From Flavobacterium sp. HSC-32F16 (GTDB taxonomy: Bacteria; Bacteroidota; Bacteroidia; Flavobacteriales; Flavobacteriaceae), in NCBI RefSeq assembly GCF_024171645.1, contig NZ_JALKAC010000012.1:160652-224651 (forward strand): a DNA stretch of 64,000 nt. Direction: 5' to 3'. Below are positions 25,110 through 33,582 of the stretch, piece after piece (position 1 is the first letter of the stretch; every line of letters starts with the position of its first letter). Under the pieces are notes generated by a model, which was not told the DNA's origin, made no database searches, and saw nothing but the letters and a program-made list of their open reading frames with translations. A program made the position numbers and the translations under genes.

Positions 25110-26120
25110 ATGAAAAAGATTACAATTAGAGATATTGCTAAACAGGCAGAGGTTTCTATTTCTACGGTATCTTTTGTTATCAACGGTAAAGGCGAAAAAA
25201 TGGCGATTAGTCCGGCTGTTATCAAAAAAGTTCAGGATGTTGCGCAAAAACTACAATATAAACCCAGTATGATTGCGAGCAGTTTGAGAACCGGGAAAAC
25301 ACGCTCGATTGGGCTTATTGTAGAAGATATTTCTAATCAGTTTTTTGCTGACTTGGCAAGAGTAATTGAAGATGAAGCAAAAAATATCAATTATAGAGTT
25401 TTTTATTGCAGTACCGGCGATGATAATGATCGTTCAGAAGAATTGGTGCAGAGTCTTTTGCAGGCAAATGTTGAGGGATTTATTATTACGCCAACCAGAA
25501 ATTTAGAGAAAACAATAAGTCAGCTTTTAAAATTGCAGAAACCAGTTGTGTTAATCGACCGATATTTTGCCAATCAAAAAGTAAGTCACGTTGTGATGGA
25601 CAATTACGAGGGATCGTATTCTGCTGTTAAATTTTTAATTAGTAAAGGACGCAGAAATATTGCTGTTGTAAATAACAAATCTGGAATGATCCAGATGAAG
25701 TTACGAGAAAAAGGATATGTAGAATCGTTAAAAGAAGAAGGAATTTATAACGAGAATTATACGCTTCACCTAGATTATCATGCCAATGAACAAAGCAGAA
25801 TTGAAGCGATTATAAACTTTTTTCAAGAAAACCCAAAGATTGATGCCGTATTGTTTTTGGCCAATTATCTTGGACTTGCGGGACTTCAGGCTTTTAGAAC
25901 TTTAAAGTACAGAATTCCCGAAGATATCTCTGTTATAAGTTTTGATGATCATGACAGTTTTAAATTACATACACCAACAATTTCAGTTATTGCCCAGCCG
26001 ATAGAAGATATCGCAGTTAAATCTATACAACTGTTGATGAGTCAGATGACAAATTTTGAAGATTTTAAAATAGAAAAGATTCTCAAGAAGGGAACTTTAA
26101 TAGTAAGAGAGTCCGTTTAA
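25110..26120 (+). CDS. LacI-family regulator of the mannose-glycan locus
   Basis: A 336-residue LacI/GalR protein. The N-terminal helix-turn-helix is ITIRDIAKQAEVSISTVSFVINGKGEKMAISPAV, followed by the hinge helix region (YKPSMIASSLRTGKT) and a periplasmic-binding-protein-like sensor starting SIGLIVEDISNQFFADLARVIEDEA. The C-terminal PEDISVISFDDHD is typical. It heads the SusC/SusD/mannosidase cluster. Palindromes at its own promoter and at the susC promoter are its likely operators. The inducer is probably mannose or a small manno-oligosaccharide (inference). LacI-type control of a glycan locus is less common than hybrid two-component or sigma/anti-sigma control in this phylum. Confidence 0.9.
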   Translation: MKKITIRDIAKQAEVSISTVSFVINGKGEKMAISPAVIKKVQDVAQKLQYKPSMIASSLRTGKTRSIGLIVEDISNQFFADLARVIEDEAKNINYRVFYCSTGDDNDRSEELVQSLLQANVEGFIITPTRNLEKTISQLLKLQKPVVLIDRYFANQKVSHVVMDNYEGSYSAVKFLISKGRRNIAVVNNKSGMIQMKLREKGYVESLKEEGIYNENYTLHLDYHANEQSRIEAIINFFQENPKIDAVLFLANYLGLAGLQAFRTLKYRIPEDISVISFDDHDSFKLHTPTISVIAQPIEDIAVKSIQLLMSQMTNFEDFKIEKILKKGTLIVRESV

Positions 26121-26170
26121 ACAACACAATAATTTAGATTTAAAAATTAGAAAAAGTGAAGGCTTTTTTT

Positions 26171-26206
26171 AATCGTTTTACTAAAACGATTTAGTGAATA
26201 TTTTTG
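26171..26206 (+). promoter_or_regulatory. Perfect operator palindrome and susC promoter
   Basis: AATCGTTTTA-C-TAAAACGATT (26171-26191) is a perfect 21-bp palindrome. The -7 element TATTTTTG follows at 26199-26206, so the operator covers the -33 region, close to the geometry at the regulator's own promoter. Confidence 0.65.
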
Positions 26207-26343
26207 CTGATTTACTGGTGTTTACAACTTAGAAAAATACCAGAATTATTATTTATGAAAACCGAAAACAGCCGACGTATTATATTGTAGCCGTGCTGTA
26301 CTATTGAAAATAGAGTTCAATTTTTTTATTAATTATTTAAAAC

Positions 26344-26367
26344 AAACACAAACACAAACACAAACAC
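26344..26367 (+). repeat. AAACAC tandem repeat in susC leader
   Basis: Four exact copies of AAACAC in a C/A-only stretch between the predicted susC promoter and its start codon. It leaves the leader unstructured and may aid ribosome loading; copy number could vary. Confidence 0.55.
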
Positions 26368-26398
26368 AAAACAAAATCAAAACCAATAACCAAAAAAA

Positions 26399-29300
26399 AT
26401 GCTTATGAAACGAATATTAGCAGTGTTAGGAGTGATATTGCTTAGCAGTTTAAGTGCTGCAGCGCAAAATCGATTAATAACCGGCATAGTAACAGATGCA
26501 GAAAACAAGGGAGTTGTTGCTGCATCAATCGAAGTTCAAGGAAAACCATTTAGTGCTGTTACAGACACCGAAGGACGGTTTAAAATGAATGTTCCCGAAG
26601 GTAAAGTTACCCTCAATGTAACATCTATAGGGTTTCAGTCAAAATCAGTTTTACTTCAGGAAAATGACACAAGAGTGGCTGTTACGTTAGTTGAAACGAC
26701 ACAAGAATTAAAAGATGTTGTTGTTACCTCATTTGGGGTTAAGAAACAAAAGAAAAGTTTGGGTTACGCAGTTGGAGAGCTAAAAGGCGAGGACCTGACA
26801 AAGAATAAGGAAATTAACTTAGGAAACGCGCTTCAGGGTAAAATTGCCGGAGTAAACGTTTCGGCACCGGTTACCGGGCCATCTGGTTCGAGCCGTGTTG
26901 TAATTCGTGGAGCAACTTCAGCATCTGGCCTTAACCAGCCTTTGTATGTTGTAGATGGAATTCCAATTGACAATACACAGCAGGGAAATGCCGGAATGTG
27001 GGGAGGAGCAGATAAAGGTGATGGTATGTCGTCTTTTAACCCAGATGATATTGCTTCAATGTCAGTACTAAAAGGTAGTGCAGCTTCTGCTCTTTACGGA
27101 TACAGAGGATCAAATGGTGTTATCTTAATCACGACCAAAAAAGGTAAAAGCGGAACTGGAATTGGAGTAGATTTTAATACAAATTCGACTTTTAACACGC
27201 CGGTAAGCCTTTTAAAATGGCAGGATCAGTATGGAGAAGGAATGCCTATAAATGGTGTCCCAACAAGATTTTCTAATTTACAAGAGGTTAGAGATTACTA
27301 TAATTTTGCGTGGGGTGATAGATACGATGGAACTCCGTCATTATCTATAGATGGAAAAACCAGACCTTACCAGGCATACGGAAAAGATAATGTTAAAAAT
27401 TTTTATAGAACAGGATACTCTTTCAGTAATACTTTAGCAATTTCTGGAGGAAATGAAACGACTAATTTTAGATTGTCTTTCGGAAATACAAAAGACGAAT
27501 CGATTTTACCGGGAACAAACTTTAAAAGAAATAATGTTACTTTGAGTTTAAATTCTGCTCCAAATGAGAAGATTAGTATTGAAACAAATGCACAATATAT
27601 ATCTGAAAAAAGTCATAACCGACCTTATTTAAATGATTCTCCGCGAAATCCTTCTTTTCCAATTACTTTTTTAACTCCGGGATCTGATATTAGATGGTTA
27701 ACGCCATATGATGAAAACGGCGGTGAAGCAGATTATTTTGCTACTAATGTTTACACAACTAATCCATATTTTGCTACACAAGAAACTTTAAACCAGGATC
27801 TTAGAAAACGTTTTATAGGTTCTGCCAAAGTAAATTATAATATAACTAAGAAAATTTACGCAAAGGCCGTAATTGGTATTGATGATATTAATTATGAATA
27901 TACTGAAATTGAACCTACTGGAATTAACTACACGCCGGGAGGAACTTTTGAAAATAGAGTAGACGGACGTACAGAAGTAAATGCTTCGGGTTATTTAGGC
28001 TACAAAGGTGATATTGTTAAAAATCTTTCATTAGATGCTTTTATCGGAGCAAACCGTCAGCATAACAGATACAGCGGTATTAAAATGAGAGGAACCAATT
28101 TTATTGTTCCGTTTAAATACTTCTACGGAAATACACAGCCGGAAAAAACAGAAAAATTGTTTTCAGAAAGTGAAGTGAACTCTCTTTTCTATTCGGCAGA
28201 TCTTGGATACAAAGATTTCTTATATGTAAGTTTAACAGGTCGTCAGGATTGGTTCTCAACTCTAGATCCGGCAAGCAACAGCACTTTTTATCCTTCTGTA
28301 AGTACAAGTTTTATCTATTCTGAAATTATGAAATTACCTGAATGGATGTCTTATGGTAAAATTAGAGCAGGCTGGGGTAATGTAGGAGGCGCATTGCCAG
28401 AAGCTTATGCCTTAGCTTTAACTTATACAACACCAGACGGACAAACAGATTCATTAGGCCAGCCAATTTTAGGTGTAAATGGAGAAACAATTCCGAATAG
28501 AAATTTGAAACCTTATAATGTAAGTACAATCGAATTTGGTTTTGAAAACACATTCTTCAACAACAGATTAAGCACAGATTTGACTTTCTATCATAAGAAA
28601 ACAACAAATGACATTACAGATGCCGATGTTTCTCAGGCTTCTGGTTACAGAACTACCAAAATCAATGTTGGAGAAATCCTGAACAAAGGGGTAGAGTTTG
28701 CAATTAATTTAAAAGCAGTGAAAACTCCAAATTTTAGCTGGAGCGTAGGTTATAATTTTGCTTATAATGATAGTGAAGTAATCAGCCTTTCGGATAAAAT
28801 TACAACTAAATCATTAGAAGGAAACAGAGACGGTAGAGCTTCTGTGGTATTAGAAAAAGGACAGCCTTTTGGAGTAATTAAAGCCTATGATTATTTAAGA
28901 GACGCCAGTGGTAATATTGTATTGGATACAAATGGTAGATTTTTAAGAGGAAATTTAATTATTGCCGGACAAGGTGTTGCGCCAACATCAATGGGACTTT
29001 CAAATGATTTTTCATATAAAAACTTTACACTTTCGGTTTTTGTTGATGCTAAATTTGGAGGAGAAATCTACTCTGCTACAAATCAGTTAGGAACACGTTA
29101 CGGATTAACTGAAATTACACTTCCGGGTCGTGAAGGCGGTGTTGCAGTAAGCGGAGAAGATGTTAACGGAAACGCAGTAAACACAACTGTTTCGGCATAC
29201 GATTACTGGAGAAGTTACAGTGATGTAACATCAAATTTTGTTTACGATGCTGATTTTGTTAAGCTTAGAGCAATTTCATTTGCTTATAATTTTCCAAAAG

Positions 29301-29491
29301 CATATTTACAAAAAACACCGTTTCAGTCTGTTAGTTTGGCATTTTCTGCTCATAATATATGGACTATTTATGATAAAGTTCCAAACATTGACCCTGAGAC
29401 AAACTATTCAAATAGTAATGCGCAGGGTATGGAGAGAGCTTCAATGCCTTTGACAAGAAACTTTGGTTTTGCACTTAATGTCAAATTCTAA
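26399..29491 (+). CDS. SusC-family TonB-dependent receptor
   Basis: A 1030-residue outer-membrane glycan importer. Signal peptide KRILAVLGVILLSSLSAAAQ; a carboxypeptidase-D-like N-terminal domain (ITGIVTDAENKGVVAASIEVQG, about 27-95); a TonB box region (ELKDVVVTSFG); a plug domain with the SusC signature LKGSAASALYGYRGSNGVILI; and a long beta barrel ending in LTRNFGFALNVKF. The start could also be the ATG two codons downstream (26405). It is followed 12 bp later by the susD gene, the standard pair, and upstream lies the LacI operator. Substrate is inferred from the mannosidases: mannose-rich oligosaccharides, imported to the periplasm using TonB energy. Confidence 0.95.
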   Translation: MLMKRILAVLGVILLSSLSAAAQNRLITGIVTDAENKGVVAASIEVQGKPFSAVTDTEGRFKMNVPEGKVTLNVTSIGFQSKSVLLQENDTRVAVTLVETTQELKDVVVTSFGVKKQKKSLGYAVGELKGEDLTKNKEINLGNALQGKIAGVNVSAPVTGPSGSSRVVIRGATSASGLNQPLYVVDGIPIDNTQQGNAGMWGGADKGDGMSSFNPDDIASMSVLKGSAASALYGYRGSNGVILITTKKGKSGTGIGVDFNTNSTFNTPVSLLKWQDQYGEGMPINGVPTRFSNLQEVRDYYNFAWGDRYDGTPSLSIDGKTRPYQAYGKDNVKNFYRTGYSFSNTLAISGGNETTNFRLSFGNTKDESILPGTNFKRNNVTLSLNSAPNEKISIETNAQYISEKSHNRPYLNDSPRNPSFPITFLTPGSDIRWLTPYDENGGEADYFATNVYTTNPYFATQETLNQDLRKRFIGSAKVNYNITKKIYAKAVIGIDDINYEYTEIEPTGINYTPGGTFENRVDGRTEVNASGYLGYKGDIVKNLSLDAFIGANRQHNRYSGIKMRGTNFIVPFKYFYGNTQPEKTEKLFSESEVNSLFYSADLGYKDFLYVSLTGRQDWFSTLDPASNSTFYPSVSTSFIYSEIMKLPEWMSYGKIRAGWGNVGGALPEAYALALTYTTPDGQTDSLGQPILGVNGETIPNRNLKPYNVSTIEFGFENTFFNNRLSTDLTFYHKKTTNDITDADVSQASGYRTTKINVGEILNKGVEFAINLKAVKTPNFSWSVGYNFAYNDSEVISLSDKITTKSLEGNRDGRASVVLEKGQPFGVIKAYDYLRDASGNIVLDTNGRFLRGNLIIAGQGVAPTSMGLSNDFSYKNFTLSVFVDAKFGGEIYSATNQLGTRYGLTEITLPGREGGVAVSGEDVNGNAVNTTVSAYDYWRSYSDVTSNFVYDADFVKLRAISFAYNFPKAYLQKTPFQSVSLAFSAHNIWTIYDKVPNIDPETNYSNSNAQGMERASMPLTRNFGFALNVKF

Positions 29492-29503
29492 TATTTAAGA
29501 AAG

Positions 29504-31018
29504 ATGAAAAATAGATATATAAAAATATTTTGTGTCGCAATTGTTAGTGCCATGACATTAGCTTCTTGTGATAAAGGATTCGAAGAAATGAATAAGAATC
29601 CAAATGCTTTAACAGATCCGGCTGTAAAATCAATGTTTACTCTTGCTGAAATTTATGTAGACGGACAGGATTTTTCTAACACCAGAGGAAATAATATATA
29701 TGCCGCACAAATCGTACAGCAGTTTTCTTCGCCCGGAGGTGCAGGTTCAAAATACACCTATTCTTCTGAATATTCTGCAGCACTTTTTGGTGAAACTTAT
29801 GGAAAAGGATTAAATCAAATTTTCCAATTATTATCTGTACTGGATAATACGCCTGAGAATTCTAATATGATTCAGGCTTGCAGAATTATGAAGGTTTTCT
29901 TGTTCCAAAAATTGACGGATACGTATGGAGAAGTTCCTTATTTTGATGCCGGAAAAGGATACAACGGAAACGTATTTTCTCCAAAATATGATACACAGGA
30001 AGCCATTTACAATGATCTTTTAAAAGAATTGGATGAAGCAGGAACTGCATTAGATGCTGCTAAACCTTTTGTTGGCAATGCCGATTTGTATTACCAAAGT
30101 GACGTTGCAAGATGGAAAAAACTAGCCAACTCATTAATGTTAAGAGTAGCAATGCGTTTGTCTAAAGTTAATCCTGCGAAAGCAAAAGAATTTGTAGAAA
30201 AAGCCTATTCAAAAGGTGTTTTTACATCAAATGATGACAGTTTGGTTTTAAAACATGATGCCGGTCCTGCAGGTGTTAAAACCAATCCAATTACTTCTGC
30301 ATGGGTTAGAAATGATTTAAACGGAGGGGAATCGAATATTAAATTCAGTAAAACTTTTATCGATTTATTGAAAAATACCAATGATCCTCGTTTAAGAATC
30401 TATGCAAAATTGGAAGCAACTGGAGATAATAATCCGGCAAATCAGCAAGGATTAGCAAATGATGCAAAAGAATTTCCGGGAGGAGATAGAAAAGTTTTCT
30501 CAGACCCAAACACGTCAACAGTATTACGTTTAGATGCTCCAACTTTAATTATGTCGTATGCAGAAGTTCAGTTTATATTGGCTGAAGCTTCAGTAAAAGG
30601 ATGGAGTGTTGGCGGATCTGCTCAGACTTATTATGAAAATGGGGTAAGAGCAGCGATGAATGTTTTAACCATTTTTGGAGATAAAGTGCCTGCGGTTACT
30701 CCGGCAGAATACAACACTTACATTACAACATATCCATTTAAATCTGCTGGAACAGAAGCAGAAAAAATCGAACAGATTATTACTCAGAAATGGATTGTAT
30801 TGTTATTCAACGGTTTTGAGGCTTTTTCAGAATACAGAAGAACAGGTTATCCTGTATTAGTTCCTGTAAATGATGCAACTGGAGAAACACAAGGAACAAT
30901 TCCTAGAAGATTAATTTATGATCAGTCAGAACTTATTACAAACGAGGCTAATTATAAAGAAGCAATTCAACGTCAAGGTTTAGATTTAATGACTACCAGA
31001 ATTTGGTGGGATAAATAA
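29504..31018 (+). CDS. SusD/RagB-family surface glycan-binding lipoprotein
   Basis: A 504-residue lipoprotein: leader MKNRYIKIFCVAIVSAM and lipobox LASC, then DKGFEEMNKNPN, the usual start of SusD-like proteins (SusD_2 type). The TPR-rich scaffold shows in ILQ-type helices such as QACRIMKVFLFQKLTDTYGEVPY and LADSLMLRVAMR-like segment KLANSLMLRVAMRLSKVNP. Late motifs IMSYAEVQFILAEA and EQIITQKWIVLLFNGFEAFSEYRRTGYP are classical. It caps the SusC channel and captures the glycan. It directly follows susC and is followed by a strong terminator, so the mannosidase genes may need a separate promoter or read-through. Confidence 0.93.
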   Translation: MKNRYIKIFCVAIVSAMTLASCDKGFEEMNKNPNALTDPAVKSMFTLAEIYVDGQDFSNTRGNNIYAAQIVQQFSSPGGAGSKYTYSSEYSAALFGETYGKGLNQIFQLLSVLDNTPENSNMIQACRIMKVFLFQKLTDTYGEVPYFDAGKGYNGNVFSPKYDTQEAIYNDLLKELDEAGTALDAAKPFVGNADLYYQSDVARWKKLANSLMLRVAMRLSKVNPAKAKEFVEKAYSKGVFTSNDDSLVLKHDAGPAGVKTNPITSAWVRNDLNGGESNIKFSKTFIDLLKNTNDPRLRIYAKLEATGDNNPANQQGLANDAKEFPGGDRKVFSDPNTSTVLRLDAPTLIMSYAEVQFILAEASVKGWSVGGSAQTYYENGVRAAMNVLTIFGDKVPAVTPAEYNTYITTYPFKSAGTEAEKIEQIITQKWIVLLFNGFEAFSEYRRTGYPVLVPVNDATGETQGTIPRRLIYDQSELITNEANYKEAIQRQGLDLMTTRIWWDK

Positions 31019-31448
31019 TTTTTAAAATTGGTTGGTTAGTTAGAATAAGTCGGGTACGAGCTTACCCGACTTATTTTTAAATCATTTTCCTGATGATCTA
31101 AAACTGCTCTAATTGATTAGTTTTTGTTGATGCAGATACCTTTTTTTCGCAGCAATACTCTTCTGCTGAAAAAGATGAATTTGTTTCACTTTAAATTAAA
31201 ATTCAAAATTAGGAAGTTAAAAGTGAATCAATGATTTAAATTAAACGATTCACATCAAACCAAAATAAAACATAAGGCAGTAGTTAAGAAAATATTTCTA
31301 GTTGTTTTTTTGAGTTAATAGCGAAAAAATAGATTCTGGTGAGAAGGAATAAACTTAGTACGTCCTGTTCCTTCTCTAAACTGCCAAATGACTAAATTGT
31401 GATACCTTTTTAGTATTTTTAAAAGATCTAAAATTATTACTCAGTTAA
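31019..31448. other. Intergenic region between susD and the enzyme genes
   Basis: Holds the terminator at 31044-31080, an inverted repeat GTGAATC/GATTCAC (about 31223-31255) and a hairpin GAGAAGGAA/TTCCTTCTC (31341-31349 with 31368-31376). No gene seen. The last two may regulate the downstream enzyme genes. Confidence 0.5.
31044..31080 (+). terminator. Terminator after susD
   Basis: A perfect 13-bp stem (31044-31056 with 31063-31075) around a 6-nt loop, containing a GTCGGG core and followed by T-rich sequence. Confidence 0.8.
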
Positions 31449-33437
31449 ATGAATTACAAAAATAAACTTCATTGGTTAATCTGTTTTTTTGTTTTAAACT
31501 TTACTTCAATTGCCCTCGCGCAAAATATTGATTTGAAGAACAATTGGATGTATCGTGAAGTAAAAACACAAAAGTGGTATCCAGCATCAGTTCCGGGAGA
31601 AATCCATACCGATTTGCTTCGCAATAAATTAATTCCTGATCCCTTTTACAGAGATAATGAAAAGAAATTATTGTGGATAGAGCGTAAAAACTGGGAATAC
31701 AAAACGACTTTTCAGGTTATAAATACCATTTTGAAAAAGAAAAACACAGAATTGGTTTTTGATGGATTAGATACTTATGCATCGGTTTATTTGAACAATC
31801 AATTGGTTTTAAAAGCCGATAATATGTTCCGTCAATGGCGTGTTGATGTTAAAAAAGTATTGAAATCGGGCAATAATAATTTGGTTATCGTATTTGAATC
31901 GGCACAAAATGTTGTGGATTCGCTGGCTAAAAAAGATTTACCTTTTAAAATTCCAGACAATCCGCGTGCTTATGTTCGCAAAGCGCAGTACCATTTTGGC
32001 TGGGATTGGGGACCCAAATACACCACTTGCGGTATCTGGAAAACGCCAAGATTAGAAGCTTATGATGAAAAAACTCCTGAAAAACCATACGTTCTAAATC
32101 GAAAAATAGAATTGATACAAGATAAAGATAGTCTTGGGAGCTCTTTTTATTTTAAAATTGATGGAAAGCCGGTTTACATGAAAGGAGCCAATTATATTCC
32201 GTCTGATGCTTTTCTTTCCCGTGTAACCAAAAAAGAATACGAAAAGATTGTTTTATCTGCCAAAGAGGCCAACATGAACATGCTTCGTGTTTGGGGCGGT
32301 GGTATTTATGAAGACGATTATTTCTACGATTTATGTGACAAATACGAAATAAATGTATGGCAGGATTTTATGTTTGCAGGTACTATGATTCCGGGAGACA
32401 AAGCTTTTTTTGATAATGTAAAAGAAGAAGTGCAGTATCAGGTAAAACGACTGCGCCATCATCCAAGTATTGTTTTGTGGTGCGGCAATAATGAATCTGA
32501 CGAAGCCTTTAAAAACTGGGGCTGGATGAAAAATTTAAAATTATCCAAACAAGATTCTACCCGTTTGTGGCACGATTACGTTCGTTTGTTTCACGACAGT
32601 ATTCCAAAATGGGTTAAAGAAGTCGATAACAAACGTCCGTATTTAAGTTCTTCGCCTTTGCATCATTGGTCAAAACACAAAAGTATTACCGAAGGAGACA
32701 GTCATTATTGGGGCGTTTGGTGGGGACTAGAAGATATTGAAGCGGTACAGAAAAAAACAGGACGATTTGTGAGTGAATACGGAATGTTGTCTATGCCGAA
32801 TTATTCATCAACAGAAAAATTTACATTACCAGAAGACCGATTTTTATATTCTGACGTAATAAAAGCACATCAAAAATCTGGCAAAGGGTTTATAAAACTG
32901 AATTCGTATTTGAATAAATATTTTATTGATTCAACTAAAATTAAAAAGATGAATGTCGAGGATTATACCTATCTAACGCAGTGTTTGCAACATTATTCGA
33001 TTAAAAATATTGTAGGCGTTCATCGTTCAAAAGCGCCATATAATATGGGAACTTTGATTTGGCAGTTAAATGACTGCTGGCCAGTAGGAAGCTGGAGCAT
33101 AACCGATTATGATAACCGACAGCCAAAAGCCGGATGGTATGCCATTCGCGAAGCGTACAGAGATGATATAAAATCAGAAATTGACTTTACACGTCCCATA
33201 GATTTACAATTAGAAGACCCAAAAATAAGCTGGCAGATAAAAGGAAATAAAGTCATTTTAAAAACCCAAAAGAGGGCAAAATATGTTTATATCTCTATCA
33301 AAGGATATACAGGAAAATGGAGTGATAATTATTTTGATTTAAACGCCGGAGAAGAAAAAATAATTTCATTCGAAGGAAAAATAACGAAGCCGGAGATTAA
33401 GGTTTTTTCTTTATTTGAGGTTTTAAAAAGATACTAA
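31449..33437 (+). CDS. GH2 beta-mannosidase, compact form
   Basis: A secreted (leader WLICFFVLNFTSIALAQ) glycoside hydrolase family 2 beta-mannosidase, releasing beta-linked mannose such as the core Man-beta-1,4-GlcNAc of N-glycans. Acid/base Glu 349 (WCGNNES) and nucleophile Glu 443 (VSEYG) are present, as are HFGWDWGPK and RVWGGG. It is only 662 residues, where family members have about 850. The sugar-binding jelly roll (to about 205) runs almost straight into IELIQDKDSLGSSFYF at the barrel start, leaving no room for the second Ig-like domain. After the barrel only one short beta domain (about 575-662) remains. Both catalytic residues are kept, so it may be active. First enzyme gene of the locus. 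Confidence 0.88.
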   Translation: MNYKNKLHWLICFFVLNFTSIALAQNIDLKNNWMYREVKTQKWYPASVPGEIHTDLLRNKLIPDPFYRDNEKKLLWIERKNWEYKTTFQVINTILKKKNTELVFDGLDTYASVYLNNQLVLKADNMFRQWRVDVKKVLKSGNNNLVIVFESAQNVVDSLAKKDLPFKIPDNPRAYVRKAQYHFGWDWGPKYTTCGIWKTPRLEAYDEKTPEKPYVLNRKIELIQDKDSLGSSFYFKIDGKPVYMKGANYIPSDAFLSRVTKKEYEKIVLSAKEANMNMLRVWGGGIYEDDYFYDLCDKYEINVWQDFMFAGTMIPGDKAFFDNVKEEVQYQVKRLRHHPSIVLWCGNNESDEAFKNWGWMKNLKLSKQDSTRLWHDYVRLFHDSIPKWVKEVDNKRPYLSSSPLHHWSKHKSITEGDSHYWGVWWGLEDIEAVQKKTGRFVSEYGMLSMPNYSSTEKFTLPEDRFLYSDVIKAHQKSGKGFIKLNSYLNKYFIDSTKIKKMNVEDYTYLTQCLQHYSIKNIVGVHRSKAPYNMGTLIWQLNDCWPVGSWSITDYDNRQPKAGWYAIREAYRDDIKSEIDFTRPIDLQLEDPKISWQIKGNKVILKTQKRAKYVYISIKGYTGKWSDNYFDLNAGEEKIISFEGKITKPEIKVFSLFEVLKRY

Positions 33438-33477
33438 GGAGCTAAGGTTCTAAGTTGCAAAGTTTTTTTGTAGGGGA

Positions 33478-33495
33478 CGCATCGCAGTGCGTCTA
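33478..33495. repeat. Short GC-rich palindrome between GH2 and GH92 genes
   Basis: GACGCA-TCGCAG-TGCGTC hairpin embedded in a 145-bp gap; the flank carries another repeat-like ATCAGTTTAATCCG. Likely dispersed intergenic repeat inside the operon. Confidence 0.4.
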
Positions 33496-33582
33496 AGACA
33501 GAAATTAAAAAAATAGCAGCGTTAATCAGTTTAATCCGTTTCATCAGCGGGCTAAACAATGCGCAATCAAAAATAAAAATAT

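Noticed and set aside
26341..26400. CA-rich repeat as a CRISPR array
   Set aside because: Six-base units without spacers of uniform length; a simple tandem repeat.
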